Source of the DNA: Rotaria socialis
Lineage: Eukaryota; Rotifera; Eurotatoria; Philodinida; Philodinidae
Assembly: GCA_905331475.1 (NCBI GenBank)
Contig: CAJNYU010001571.1
Span: 198,018 to 262,017 of the forward strand
Reading direction: 5' to 3'
DNA length: 64,000 bases
The notes beneath the pieces are model-generated. The model was not told the DNA's origin and ran no database searches. It saw nothing but the letters and a program-made list of their open reading frames with translations. Below, one piece after another: positions 1 through 13,541 of the stretch. The translations under genes and the position numbers were made by a program. Within the stretch, counting starts at the first letter, position 1; each line of letters begins with the position of its first letter.

Positions 1-1453
1 TTGAATCATTTTTTAAACAGAATAGTTGATTAACAATTGTCAATATGAAAAAAGATTATTGCGAAAAAAATTGTCTTCACTATAAATCTAGCGCCGGAAT
101 AAAAATTATATTGATTGTCGTTTTTTTCTACAAAAATGACTTGAATATATGTTCTTTTTTTTTTAAATCAATATTTTGTTATTTATTTTTATTATTTCCT
201 ATGCATTAGAAATCGTTTGTGAATATTTCGATCTGATAACATAACGGCAATTATATGACAATAATTATATTTGAGTAATCGATTCTTTTACAATATTCTA
301 ATTCTTGTCTCACGCATCTCAAACGTTTTATTGAAAAGTATGATTTATTTATTCATGCATAAATATTGATGATTTAGCTTTTGTTCATGTTCTCATTGCT
401 TGCCAATAATCATGATTGAGAAAATCTACTTTTTATAAGCCGTATTAGAATGAAATGATGCTTTTTAAATAGTTTTATTTTTGTACGACTGAGACGTTTT
501 CGAATATAATATTGTTTTCCGGAGAATAAATTTACAAAAAAAAAGAAAGTCTTACCTGTAATTCCTAACTAGCTCATGTTTTCGTAGTATAATAATAAAT
601 TCGATTATAAATTCAAAACTAACAACCGAAGCGACATTATATTTTCTTATTAATTATTGTTCTAAATTACATGAAACAGAAAAATTAATCATCAGCATTA
701 TGCACATATTTAATGTAGCAAAGCAAAAATCATAGTTTTTCTATCTCAATAAAAATTGAAATATGAAAATGAGTTTTTACTGAAGTTATTGAATTATATA
801 GAATTCCTGACCCCAAAATAAATATTTGATTTATCAGATTTGAAAACGATGAAGTATCATACCATATATGGTCATCTTGTCACATTATTACTATTTTTAA
901 TTTTAGATTGTGTAATATTGCATGGTTAATTGTCAATAGAGTGAGTAATCTACTTTTTTTTGTTATCTACAAAACTAAAAGTAGAAGTCGTTAAGAAAAA
1001 AAAAAGTCGTTCACCGTATGAGTTTCCTATGTTCTTGAAAGTATACGCAAAATAAATACTGTATCGAATTTCGTTTGATGATGCAAGATACACTATGAGA
1101 TTGTTGTTGCTCATTTTTTTTTCCTTTCTTAAATTTTGTATTTATTTTTAATAAATATAAATTTTATACGTAATATCTGATAGAAAATTACTCATAATGA
1201 GTTGGTTTCACTAGTATACTTATGAAAGATAATTTTTTTCAAAAGCTTCCGAGTCAGGTTTTGATGTTTGTATTAAAATAAAATCTAAAAAGTATTGACT
1301 TAGCAAAATCGTACTTGAGTTACAACAAGAATTAAAATAGAGATATTTATTGATTGAATTCAGATGAAATTTGATTTTTTTTAAATAAAAATTTGTTGTT
1401 TTTTGTATATTATGTTTTATTTTTGTTTTAGCATTCATTTTCCTGGTTAGACT
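1..1453. other. AT-rich upstream region of CUL3
   Basis: No gene recognised. The stretch is strongly AT-rich with many poly-A and poly-T runs and stops in all frames. A 118-codon minus-strand open frame at 1220-1576 is low-complexity, overlaps the first CUL3 exon in antisense, and was not accepted as a gene. The CUL3 promoter presumably lies here, but no clear TATA or initiator motif stands out. Confidence 0.5.
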
Positions 1454-4400
1454 ATGAGTAAAGGACTTATCAACGTGGAAGACAAAAATAAAAAGATGCG
1501 TATCCGTCAATTTTTTGTAAGTAAACGCTCCATTTGTTTTCATTTCAGTAATCAGTAGACGATTACAATTCCTCACTTCTTACCTTTAATCATTCTGAGT
1601 ATTTTCGTTTTTTTCTCTCTTCTTCTTTTTTTTTGTTCTCTCATGATGATGATGGTGATTTTCGTACTTTAAGTCAACAGTGTATGCGTTTCTGTTCTGT
1701 CAGTAGTTTAGAAAGGCGAAGTGTAAAACTGAAAGTACAACACACACACGATGAATATTCAAAGCCATAGGTCAAGTTTTAACAATTGCCAGTTTTTAAT
1801 GTCTTCGGATAATTCAAATATGGGTCGATTTAAAATTTCTGAACAAAATTTATCAGTTCTTGCAGCTCCACGTGTAAGCATAAATAAAATATTGAGAAAC
1901 TAGAAAAAAAACAACATAATTCGTTTTTCGTCTACATAATTTTCTATATACTTTTGCTTGACGTTAGACGACTATGGACGATCGCCATGTTAATGAAATA
2001 TGGAATAAATCATTGAAAGCTGCTATCCAAGAAATTCAAAAGAAAAATAACAGCGGTTTAAGTTTTGAAGAACTTTACCGGAATGCCTATACCATGGTGC
2101 TACATAAACATGGAGAAAAACTTTATACAGGCACACGCGAAGTTGTTATGGAACATCTTGTACAAAAAGTATTACTTGGAATTTTCCATCTTTTTTTTAT
2201 ATATTTGGCATAAAATTTTTCTTTTTTTTTTCAAAGGTCAGAGAATATGTCACTGATTCATTAAATAACAACTTTTTAGCTACGCTTAATTGTGCATGGA
2301 ATGATCATCGAACCGCAATGATTATGATACGTGACATACTTATGTATATGGATCGAGTCTATGTTAGTGGACAAAAACTTGAGCCTGTTTTTAATTTGGG
2401 TGTTATATTATTTCGAGATAATGTTGTTCGATATTCATCAATACGTGATCATCTAAGACAAACTCTACTTGATATGGTAGCTAAAGAAAGGCGTGGAGAA
2501 CTTATTGAAAAGTAAGTTTATTCAAAAACAAAAATAAGTATATTTGAACGAAAAACAGTAGAAGACAGAAATCACGAAAGAGTTTTTTCACATGAGAAAA
2601 GAGTATTTATAGATATAATACAAAGGTCAAGAGCTAAAGCGTGTAATATGTTGCTACGTATTTAGCTGATTATTAAAATTCTAATGGATCGCGTGATGCT
2701 TCAACAAGAAAAATATAATAGAAATTTATGTCTAATAAGATCAAAAAATAATAAAAAACACCTACGTCTACAGTAATTATACTGCTATTAATTCTAATTC
2801 TAATTTGAATGCTTCTAGCTTGAGAAGATGAGAATAATTTTTGTTATTGTGAGAGTTAAAACTCTAATAAATTATTTATGTCCTGTAATTCTCAGTAGTT
2901 TTCAACACAATGAAATAGTGCTCATTTGTTGAGTATTTTTGATCAAGATACATCGATTTTATTGAAAAAATGTTGCGACAACCTGCAAGATATTTTATGC
3001 TGTATATTGTTGTTTTTACTGCACATTAGAATACGATTCGGAAGTCTCAAGATTTGAACAAAGAAAGTTTGACTTTTTCTAGTCGAATTCTTAGTAAAGT
3101 TGAATGAAGTAAAAACATTAATCAGCTCAAGAGGTATTTCATGTTCTTTAGACTCTTCTATGTAGTAAAACTAGACTATGTGGATTGACAATTTGTATAA
3201 TTGATATTTATTTTTTAGGAGCGCTGTAAAAAATGCCTGTCAGATGTTGATGAGTTTAGGCCTTGATAATCGTTCGGTGTATGCAGATGATTTTGAAACA
3301 CCATTTTTATTGCAATCAGCTGAATTTTATCGAGTATGATCTAGTCATGTATCTATTATTTCACACTATGAAACATATTTTGTTTAGCTTGAAAGTCAAA
3401 AATTATTAGCTGAAAATAGTGCATCTGTATATATTCGTAAAGTAGCTACACGTATTAGTGAAGAAGCTGAACGAGCAGTACATTATCTTGATAAATCAAC
3501 AGAAGAACGAATTGTTCGTGTATTAGAAGGTATGAATAATAAAATTTAAATTATTATATCTATTACATGTATGTGGTTTTTTTTCTTCAAATTAGATGAA
3601 CTAATTACAAAACATTTGAAAACTATAGTTGAAATGGAAAATTCTGGTGTTTATTCAATGCTAAAATTTAGTAAATGTGATGATCTCGCAACAATGTACA
3701 AATTATTTGAGCGCGTTCCCAATGGCCATACAACTATAGCTGATTGCATGAGTAGTTATTTACGTGAACAAGGTCGTGCACTTGTTACTGAAAATGCTGA
3801 AGAAGGGAAAAATGCAATTTCTTACGTTCAAGTAAAAACAAAAACATAATATAATTATTTTAAAAAATATGATTTTATTTCATTGATTTAGAATTTGCTC
3901 GATCTGAAAGATACATTTGATTATTTTCTAAAAAATGCATTCAATGATGATAAGGTTAATATATATGAATAGAATTTATTTTGACGATTAGATTTTTTTT
4001 TCTTCTTCTATTAATATAGATTTTTAAGAAACGAATCAATTCTGACTTTGAATATTTTATTAATTTAAATCAACGTAGTCCTGAATATTTATCATTATTT
4101 ATTGATGATAAATTAAAGAAAGGTGGTAAAGAGGTATGTAGCATATTCTTACGAAAAAATTAATATTTAAATTATTTTATTTCGTCATAGCTTGGTGATC
4201 AAGAAGTTGAAGTTGTACTTGATAAAGCAATGATATTATTTCGATATTTAGAAGAAAAAGATGTCTTTGAAAGATATTATAAGCAGCATTTAGCTAAACG
4301 TTTATTATTAAATAAATCGGCATCAGATGATGCGGAAAAGAATATGATATCAAGATTAAAAACTGAATGTGGTTGTCAATTTACATGTAAACTAGAAGGA

Positions 4401-6219
4401 ATGTTTAAAGATATAACTCTATCGAATTCAACAGCCGATGATTTTCGTTTACATGTTTCACAAAAACGAGTAAAAATAGAAGCATTTGTTCATATTTTTT
4501 TTAAAAACTAATCTTCTGTTTTTTTTTCAAAGTTAAATCTAAACGGTATTGATTTATTTGTACGAGTATTAACAACAGGCTTTTGGCCAACACAAAGTAC
4601 AAATAATCAATGTAATTTACCAAGTGCCGTACGAGAAGCTTATCAATGTTTTCATCGTTTCTATTTGAGTAAACATAATGGACGACAATTAACATTACAA
4701 CCAAGTTTAGGATCAGCAGATTTAATATCGATATTTTATGGTAAACCTAAAGAAGATGAAGTCGAAGGCGAAATGCGTCCAACAACAACAGTATCAAAAG
4801 AACGTAAACATACATTACAAGTATCAACTTATCAAATGGCTATTTTAATGTTATTTAATACAAAAGAATGCTGGACATTTGAGGTAAGTTTTTATTTAGA
4901 ATCTATTTTGTTGTTGACATTAAAATAAACAAAACCTTTATGAGAAATGAAGGTTTCTTAAAGAATATTTCTATTTTAATATTTGAAAAAATGCATTTCG
5001 AAGTAGAACTTTGAATTTCTACGAATGTAGTTCTTATGCAATCTAAGATTGTATAAGAATCATATCTCTTTCTAATATATGACCTACGTCCTTATTCTAT
5101 TTCTCAAAGATTAAATAAAAGGATGTTGAAGAAGAAGGAATGCGTCCCAAGATAGATGAAATTTCTCAATAATTACTAGCAACAACGTCATCATGCCATT
5201 ATATTTCATATTTTTATTCTGCAGAGACTCTTTTTTTCTAATTATTTTGTTCCCTACACGATTCAGAGTTGGCATTTTTCTTTCTTCGAATATTTTAAAA
5301 TTTCAAAAACAAAAGCGAAACAAAAAAAAATACGTTTCCTTTGTTAACATATAATATCGTTTTTTTCCTCTAAATAGGAAATGCATCAAGAAACAGACAT
5401 TAATGAAAAAGATCTTCAACGTGCACTACTGCCACTAGCAATGGGCAAACCGAGTCAACGTATATTTATTAAAGAATCTAAAACAAAAGATATTAAACCT
5501 AATGATAGATTTATTATTAATGATTCATTCACATCAAAACTATATCGTGTAAAAATAAATCCAATAACAGCTAAAACTGAAAGTGATCCTGAACGACAAG
5601 AAACTCGAAGTAAAGTTGAAGATGATCGAAAACATGAGATTGATGCAGCTATTGTGCGTACAATGAAAACAAGAAAAACAATGTCACATACACAACTAAT
5701 TGCTGAGGTAAAAGAGTTTTTAATCTATTTTATTTCTCTAAAATTTGAATTTATTTTTCTTGTGTCTAGGTTTCTCATCAACTTAAAGCACGTTTTATGC
5801 CCAGTCCTGGTTTCATAAAGAAAAGAATTGAAAGCTTAATCGAACGAGATTATTTATCACGATTATCCGACGATAGGTACGTTTAATATACAGGATGAGT
5901 CATAAATCATTAGACAATACAAAACAGGAAATAAGAATTCAATATTTTCAGTCTAATTTGAATTAATAGAGTGAATTATTGCTCTCGACGATTGAGAATT
6001 TACTTAAGTTTTTGTTCATACGAAAACAATTTAATAGATACGATACAGATTCACCACAATGTATCCATAGTACATCAGATTAGACACGAGATATTGTTAT
6101 GTTCTTTTTAATCTTTTAGTCATTTATTGATTATCGGATTTATATATTTTTAAAATAATAGATTTCTATAATTTCTTTCTTTTTTTTTCTATAGGAAAAT
6201 GTATAATTATGTAGCGTAA
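1454..6219 (+). CDS. CUL3: Cullin-3, scaffold of CRL3 ubiquitin ligases
   Basis: Scaffold of BTB-protein-dependent ubiquitin ligases: the N-terminal cullin repeats bind BTB adaptors and the C-terminal part binds RBX1. Thirteen exons read: 1454-1516, 1968-2168, 2237-2511, 3219-3333, 3388-3529, 3596-3831, 3892-3954, 4020-4133, 4191-4469, 4533-4883, 5378-5707, 5770-5876, 6195-6219. Together they give 2301 nt or 766 aa, against 768 in human CUL3. Exon 1 carries KKMRIRQFF, equivalent to the conserved KMRIRAFP start, which fixes the start codon at 1454. Visible family blocks include [36 protein letters not shown] and the neddylation region around IVRTMKTRK, followed by the winged-helix end MYNYVA. 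Most introns are 50-70 bp, but four are about 450, 700, 490 and 320 bp. A candidate AATAAA lies just after the stop, near 6235. Identification is firm; splice sites are read by eye. Confidence 0.96.
1751..1873 (+). other. Possible alternative first exon of CUL3
   Basis: Inside CUL3 intron 1 an ATG at 1751 opens 41 codons (starting [10 protein letters not shown], ending LAAPR). The frame ends at a GTAAGC donor at 1874 in phase 0, which is compatible with the exon-2 acceptor at 1968. Splicing here would give a CUL3 isoform with a different N-terminus lacking the KKMRIR motif. It is preceded by a pyrimidine-rich stretch (1600-1650) and could be a second promoter's first exon. It may also be chance, since a 123-nt open frame in AT-rich DNA is only mildly unlikely. 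Confidence 0.35.
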
Positions 6220-7792
6220 ACGAACAAACAAACAAATAAACCATCATTTTTTTGTGGTTATCATATACGAGATTGTATTCATTCATATTTTGTCTTCTAA
6301 TTCATGTTTACCACATCATCCATGACGCTTTACATTAATCATACGACATAGAACTGTCTTCCCTTGTTTCTTTTCACTTGTTCACACTATTTTCTTTTTT
6401 TTCTCTTTTGTCTTCTGTTCTACTTTTTTTATTTCTTAAAATTTATCTGAGCCTTCTTTTTTTTGTCTCTCAAAAAATATATATTTGGCTCACGTTTGTA
6501 TGTGTGCGCGCATGTAACTTTATGTGTTTATATGTGAATGGCACACTATGATTAAACGATTTTGAATGATTATTCAAAAAACCTTTATCGGTGTTAAACA
6601 TAAAAGTAGGTTTTTAAAACGAAAATAAAATTATTATTTATCAAAATCGCAAGAATAACATACAATCTATGCCTTATTCTATACAAAAAATCCATTTGAT
6701 CTTTCATTTAGCTCTTTTTACTTCTTGAAAATATAACACTTTTGAATAATGATACGTCTAGAAATAATGAAACATGCTTGCAATCAATAGTTCTTAATCT
6801 CAAGTAATTAGCGTACTTTAAAGATATGTGCCTAGATGAATTTCAATGGTACAATGATTTCCAATTCAGAAAAAACTTTCTCTCTCTCTCTTTCTGTCAA
6901 TTAATGATTGTCTATGAATTTTAATGTCATCAAGACAATTTATACGTTGTCATGAGTTTTTGAATTTTTTTTAGTTAGGCAAAAATATTTATCACTCGTC
7001 TAAGTTTCAATACAAAAAGCTCGTGTCTGTTTCTAAGAACTGAATCAATGCTAAATTAGGAACCTGTATGAATAATAACAAAAAAAAACAGTTGATGAAC
7101 TTAGAAATTTTCTGAACCACTAGATTACGAAATTTTCTATACAGTGATATCTACAAATAATGACTATCTTTACTCGTATTGAAAATCTGGTAAGTTAATA
7201 AACTAAGCGAAAATGATATAATGAAGTTTTGAAATTTAAATCTAGTAGTATTCCGATGATAATTGAATTTTACAAATTTCAAAAATAGTTCTAGTGAGAC
7301 CCATAGAACTCTGTACCGATAACGAAAATAATGAGAACTTTTCATTAGCTTACTTGTTTTTATACAACAGTGAAAGAGCAAAAAATCTGTAAAGTATTAG
7401 AAAGTCGAAAATGAAGGGTGCAAATAGCTAAAAGATAGATATTTTACAATAATACCTTATCTATTATTAGTCAATAATAGAAGAATTCGATTTATTGATT
7501 CATATCAGTACAAATTAACACACGAATGGTTTTTATGCTTCAGTCGTCTGATCGCCTTTACTTCAATGTTTATGAAATATGATCAACCGAAACGAGGCAA
7601 TACAAGAAACGAAAGAAACGTAATCTTTTTTGTCTATATAACTGAATCCTAATCTATGACCTTGCGTTACTAACCAAAACTAGCTACGCGTGATTGATTC
7701 GTTTATTTATTGAGTGATTTTTTGTTAGAAATATATATAAACTATGCTTTTTGTTTATTCAGATATTATTCTATCCTTGATTTTTCAGGCAA
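6220..7792. other. Intergenic region between CUL3 and the CABIT gene
   Basis: About 1.57 kb of AT-rich DNA. A candidate polyadenylation signal for CUL3 occurs near 6235, followed by T-rich stretches at 6350-6470. No coding exon was recognised; a minus-strand open frame at 7151-7381 has low-complexity composition and no recognisable motif. The end (7771-7790) is a pyrimidine-rich acceptor-like sequence ending in AG, four bases before the next start codon, so a 5' UTR intron or a trans-splice site is possible there. Confidence 0.5.
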
Positions 7793-9800
7793 ATGGCTGC
7801 ATCTTTAACTTATCCAATAAAATTCTCGTCAACTGATAAAGATAAATTAGGTAAATTAATGAAAGAGTTAAATAAGATATCATGGGAAGATGGTGAATAT
7901 TATTTTCATAATTTTATTGATTATTACCAATTACCTCAAATTGTACGTGTTGAACAAGGATGGGATACAGGTTTAGTTAAAGATCAATGGCTGTACCTAG
8001 AAACATTATTTGATCGTTATTTGATTAATGCTTCGCCGTTATCATCTAGTAAAACAAATGCATCAAAACAAAAATATCTTATACCAGATTGGTTTCAAGG
8101 TGAATGTCGTATTTTATCTAAGACTCCAACACTTAAAAAACGTTGGTGGATTTTTCAAGGTACATTTGAATTGTACCGCTTTGATCTGCCACGTGCAATA
8201 AAAGTCATCGCTGATACACCAGCACATATACGTAAGAAAGAAGCATCATCAACTCATGAATGGGATAAAATTGTTTTACGTAAAGGTGCTCGTTTGAATG
8301 TTGTACGCCGTGAACAATATCAATCACGTCTTAAAAATGAAAAAGGTGAATTACTTGCGAGTGAACCAAAAGATGCATTTGTACTTCAAGATCCAGCAAC
8401 TGGCCATGAATTTATTTTACCACCGGGTGTCCCACTACGTTTTGCAACATTAATTGAAGAACATGAATTAAATGAAAAATATAAAAGTCACGAAGGAACA
8501 TTCACGTTTCCAGAAATAATGATGCGTTATGAGTTTCCACTTGACGTAGAAATAACAACGCATTTACCTGCTGATTTACCTGAATTTAAGCCTCAAGTTA
8601 GATTAGAAAAATTCTGTGTTGCCAAATCTCTTTTAGGTTTTCTTATTGGTCAAGGTGAACCACGATTGATTGAAGTTTCACCATTAACACAGTTTACGGT
8701 GCATTGTGCCAAGTATGAATAAAAGACGCCATGGATGTTGTTTTATTTGATTTTTAAAATATTCAATTTAGATGCTTAACATATGGTTTACCACAGGAAC
8801 ATGAAAATAACCAAACAGATGAAAAAAAAGAAGAGAAAAAAGAAGAAAAGAAAGAAGAAAAGAAAGAAGAAAAAAGTGGGAAAAAAAAAGAAGAAAAACT
8901 CGATGAAAAAGAATATCAACGTTATGAAGATACAAGAAATAAAATAAATATTATTTTTGATGAAGCAGCTGAACTTTATAAAAGTAAAATTCAATTAGCA
9001 TCAGCTGATGAGGTTCTTAAAACTTATTTTCCAATAATTACAACTTTTTATTCTTCGTGTTTCTTTTTCTGTTTTGTTTCGAAACAATAGCTTGATTGTG
9101 TTGAAACAGCTTTTGAAATAAGTGTGAAAATGAAAACTGAAGAGGATCGACCATTGAGCAGTACTTATTTACCATTAGAAGAAGCAATTCAAGTTGTTAA
9201 ACAATCAAAAGATGACGTTCCATTTCCCAAACCACAACCAGCACGATTTACTGTTCATGCTAGTGCTGATCCAAGTAGACTAAATTTCTCTTTTCATTGT
9301 CAACATAAATCTATTTGAATCTATATTTCAGATAATCCATATAATGAAGTTATTGATTTTGAAGATATGGATGCTCTCACTGAAGGTATCGATACGAATA
9401 AAGCTGCAGAACCAAAAAAAGAAACTTCAAAATCGAAATCGAAATCATCATCGAAAAGCTTATCCAGCGAAAAACCTGAACAACCGAAAAATCAATCAAC
9501 TAAACGTTCAGCTCTGGTTGTTCAACAATTACCACCACCAATGCTCTTACCACCGTAATGTCTTTCTCTTTTCTTTTAAAATTCGTATCTTAAACAAGAC
9601 TAACTTCTTTTCCATAGTGAAACATTCGAAAGAACTGTTAAAGCCATACCTGACAAGCTCTATACCGATTTTATTCCGGCTTCTGCTACAAAGTATGTTA
9701 ATTAATTATTTATATTGAATGAATAATTTCATTTTCACTTTTTAATTTAAATAGGAAAGCCGATAAAAAAGAAAAACCATCGAAAAAAAGTCACAAATGA
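7793..9800 (+). CDS. CABIT-domain protein (THEMIS/GAREM-like), acidic and lysine-rich C-terminus
   Basis: Six exons: 7793-8712, 8772-9012, 9091-9274, 9332-9554, 9618-9692, 9755-9800, totalling 562 aa. Residues about 40-330 resemble the CABIT fold of GAREM and THEMIS signalling adaptors. A tract FIDYYQLPQIVRVEQGW resembles the GAREM start (Y-LP-I-----G). Then come a YLIP-WFQGE strand pair and a second half with FILPPGVPLRF, a FPEIMMRYEFPLDVEI segment and the conserved cysteine region at the first intron. After this lies a run of E/K-rich repeats (about residues 330-355), then a Ser/Lys-rich, apparently disordered tail with a PPPMLLPP proline cluster that could serve as a docking site. The gene is convergent with the receptor gene (147 bp between stop codons). 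The CABIT assignment rests on pattern matching only; the precise orthologue is not known, and a metazoan-specific adaptor role is inferred. Confidence 0.62.
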
Positions 9801-9946
9801 TCTGGAAAGAAAATCTATAGGCGAGACTCGTATTGAATTATCTTTGATTTAGTCTTATAATATTTTACTGAATAGAAAACGTTAAATAGAATCTAAATAA
9901 ATAAACAAAAGAAAACAAACAAACAAATAGCATACATCATTAATCA

Positions 9947-11986
9947 TCACGCTTCAGTGGTGATAAGCGGGGGTGAAATGGGGTTAACCGAAGGTTGTAT
10001 TGAAACAATACATGACTGTAACGAGGGGCTCAATAAGACATCTCGGCGTGGTTCAAGACGACGAAATGTTTCGAATGATTTTAGTGGCATACGAAGTTTC
10101 GATTTGTTAGCATTCTAGAAAGAAAAGAAATGATTTCCTATCGAAAAACAAAATACAATAGTAAGATATTACTCCAATAGAATACAGATCTGTTAATTCA
10201 CACGAAGCCGTGGTAACTTCTTTTTCTCGTGTTAACAGGTCTTGAATATGAGTTTTTGATAATGTTGGATCAATATAAGCTATGTTAATCTTTGATTTTT
10301 TTTCAAGCAAAAAGCCAGAGATCAAAAATAAGTAATTAATCAAAAAAATTCATACTTGATTTAATTTAGTTCGTAATAAAAATGTTTTTGTTTGAATAAT
10401 AAACTAAAAATTGTTGGTAAAAATAAATAAAATCAGTGATGTAAATATATTATCAACTAATTAATTATACCAGAAAAATACAATATGCTACAAAATGCAT
10501 ACTTATTGTCATGGCTGTTAGAATCGTAATTTGAAGATTCGGCAAAACATCCAAAATATTTAATAAAACAACGATGGCATTAGTTATAAACCTATCAAAA
10601 TTATTATAGAACGCAGCGAAAAATAGATTTTCGTTTTACCAGATAGAAAAAATAAAAAATGAACGATGTGATTTGGTAGGTGGTTTGCTCGTGAATATAA
10701 GACATATTATAAACCAAACGCAAGTTAAAAGATACAGTATCATTTGAATATAATTAGATATCAAAAGTATATTTTCATTGGCGAATACTTGATTGATAAA
10801 CTTAATAAAAACAAAAGGAAGTGCCTAATTGAAACAACTCTTAGTTTCATCAACTTACTGTTGTCATAATAATAAAAATAACTATCTGTACAAATATATA
10901 TAAAGAAATAATCAATATTATTTCTGTCATTATGTTCTTTTTCAATTGAACATGTACAGTTAAACAACCTTTTGTAGAAAGGATTAGAAGAAGCAAAAAT
11001 AATATTTGAGCACATATAAAAAGTAGTCGAGCAAGAAATATTAATGATTGAAATATAAATGCATCAATATTTCCTATGAATGCATATATAAGAGTTTCAA
11101 TAGAATATATAAAGCTATTAAGCCATGAAAATACTATTGAAACAACATATAATTTAATTATCAAACACGACTTGTTTTTTGATAAAACTAAACAAGAAAA
11201 TATTATTGTTGCATCCGAATCATAAATTTCAATAGAAAAGCATACATGTATATCTCACGACGATCAATAAAAGAATACTATAGATGCATGTACTAACAAT
11301 AAACAATGGTAATATTCCTAGAAAAAAAAGACGAAAAGAAAGTATTTAAAATATAAAAGATTCTATCACCTCGTTCATCATCAGAAAAATGTTTCATAAA
11401 TAAATTATCACCATTAGTTAAGACTAATTTATATGTAAATGGTAAATCCTATTTATTTTAATATAGACATGTATGTAGGATTTGTAAATAAGAAAAATTC
11501 AAATGTATTTACAGTTGTATTTAAACTTGAATTACATTTACTTAAAATAAAATGCATCTGACCAATTGATGTAAAAGATGACGATAGAGACCATAGATTT
11601 GTTTCATTTTTAGTTCGATTTAATTTCAATTCATTTTTCAAACAAATGTTTGATAAGTCATTCTTAATTTCTATCCATTCTTGTTTGTTCAAAACAAAAA
11701 ATCTTATTGTATTCTCTAAGGACTATAAGAGAAGAGAAATGGGTAGAAAAACAATATATTTCATAACTCACATATAAGCTTATGTCTATTTGTCCATAAA
11801 TTGGATGAAAATAAAATTTTGTTAAATATAACCAACTCTAAATATTTAAATTTGAAAAGTAATTAAATTATTAAATACGTTTCTGTTACTTACAATATTT
11901 GTATTTATGGTATCAATTATTATTTTGCTAGAAACATTATTAAACGAGTAAGTTATGATTATGAACATTAATGAGAAGAAGTCCAT
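9947..11986 (-). CDS. GPR180/TMEM145-family seven-transmembrane receptor
   Basis: Minus-strand multi-exon gene. The first exons read clearly: 11986-11894, 11837-11772, 11722-11513, 11448-11370. The protein starts MDFFSLMFIIITYS, a signal peptide. The extracellular part then matches the GPR180/TMEM145 pattern: SWLYLTKFYFHPIYGQIDIS, an FVLNKQEWIEI segment, a cysteine pair (NICLKNE and LSKCNSS), and FTYKLVLTNGDN followed by MKHFSDDERG. After this come transmembrane helices, including the family block RLLFICAQILFLLLLILSTKG, inside 10850-11164. The last exon, ending at the stop at 9947-9949, encodes a cytoplasmic tail with KSKLRMPLKSFETF. The family (Pfam type 'rhodopsin-like GPCR transmembrane domain', formerly intimal thickness receptor) is well established; ligands are poorly known. 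Middle exons (10400-11330) were only partly placed. GPR180 and TMEM145 were not told apart. Confidence 0.85.
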
Positions 11987-13541
11987 GTTTTTCTATTGTT
12001 TGATTTCTGTTTTCGGTGATTGATAGACAACATCGATGCTGATGCACATCGATTTTATTCTCTCTGTTACTTTTCTTGTGTAAAGTAGAAAAAAAAGTAA
12101 AGAACGAACAAACAAACCGATAAATCAAGGACGATTTTCAAGACATACACACGTGCGTTGCGGAAATAATATAGCATTCATCCGATTTTCAGTGATTGGC
12201 AAGCAACTTTTATTTTTTTTTAATGAAATATTAAAAATATTGTTCCCTATGAAGTACAAGCGAGGTGACAACACGAGAAATAGAATATTTCCCAATATTT
12301 AACCGGAAGAGAAGAAAATATCGTTATATATATATATTAATTAGATGTTGATCACAGCTGTGGACAACCACAGTCGGATTGTTTTTAAAACAATTATAAT
12401 TACTTAGACTCTTTATTCAACAAGTAAGAAGATTATAGGAAATATTATGACTCATTGCACTAGTCGACAAAATCAGCAAGAAAAGCAAGTGAATACCTTC
12501 GATTCGACTGGAATTTTTACAATAAATTCCTCTCGAATGAATCTACATTCTAATATTGGAGTCTTGCATTCATAATCAGCGATATTTAATTAACTAGCTA
12601 ATTAGTTAAGCCTAATTAGCGAATAGCTTCCGAATATTATGTTGTAAAATTTTCCGAATTTTAAAATTGATTCTATGCTATTAAGTGTATCTATGGTATA
12701 GTTTTCATATTCTACAAGAAAAATTTTATAATTTCTTATTATTTCATGATTTTCAAGAAGGATTTATGATAATAGCAATGAAAAAAACACATATTTTTAA
12801 GTAATCAAAACATGTTCAAGACAAATTCTACCTGAAAGAGTCTTCATTAGAAGTCAGTATAAATGAGGAGTTTGATTGTGCTTGGGAGTGAGAACGTTTT
12901 CATACTAATTTTACTTGTAATTTTATTTTTTCATATCTTTGCAACATCAAAGTTTTATGGAAGTTAGTTTACTTTCTCTTATAATCTACCATGGAGTGAA
13001 GGATGTCTGTAGTAGGACAGAAAAAAAATGCTAGATCATTCAAACATGCATAATAGATCTCGAAATATACATATATTGTTATTTTTCAGAATCTTTTCGT
13101 GACAATCTCAATGTAATATTAATAAGTTCTTGTGCAATCAAATTTATTGATTTTACATCGCTGACAAATCATTTTGATTTAGGTCTTTCGTATACACAAG
13201 AGATTCAAGTTAGCAAATGTTTCCATCGTTGATGATTTACAAAATTGATATCATACAAATTCTAACTTCGACTTTTGCACTCTCAATAGCACATATGAAG
13301 CAAAGTGGTTCTCATTCAATTATTTTAACGGACGTAGAAAAACGATCTGCATAGATTAAAATTTAAAAGCACGAATATTCTACGTAATATTGAATATGAC
13401 CGGCAACGACTGACACACTTTTTCATTTCGAAAAAGAAAACGATTGCTCTATTCGTGCACCATTCGAAAAAGACGGACAACATTTTTCAAACCAAATATT
13501 GAATCACTAGTTTCATATTTACACATAGAATATTTCTGGCA
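11987..13541. other. Divergent intergenic region (receptor gene - / SUGCT +)
   Basis: About 1.55 kb between two divergently transcribed genes, so both promoters should be here. It is AT-rich, with a short TA run at 12327-12340 and an AT-rich imperfect palindrome around 12587-12615. No exon was recognised. Small open frames near 11940-12128 overlap the first receptor exon in antisense frames and are shadows. Confidence 0.5.

Noticed and set aside
1220..1576. 118-codon minus-strand open frame upstream of CUL3
   Set aside because: Low-complexity composition, antisense to the conserved CUL3 exon 1, no motif.
8788..8994. Phe-rich minus-strand open frame
   Set aside because: Antisense shadow of the Glu/Lys-rich repeats in the CABIT-protein exon 2.
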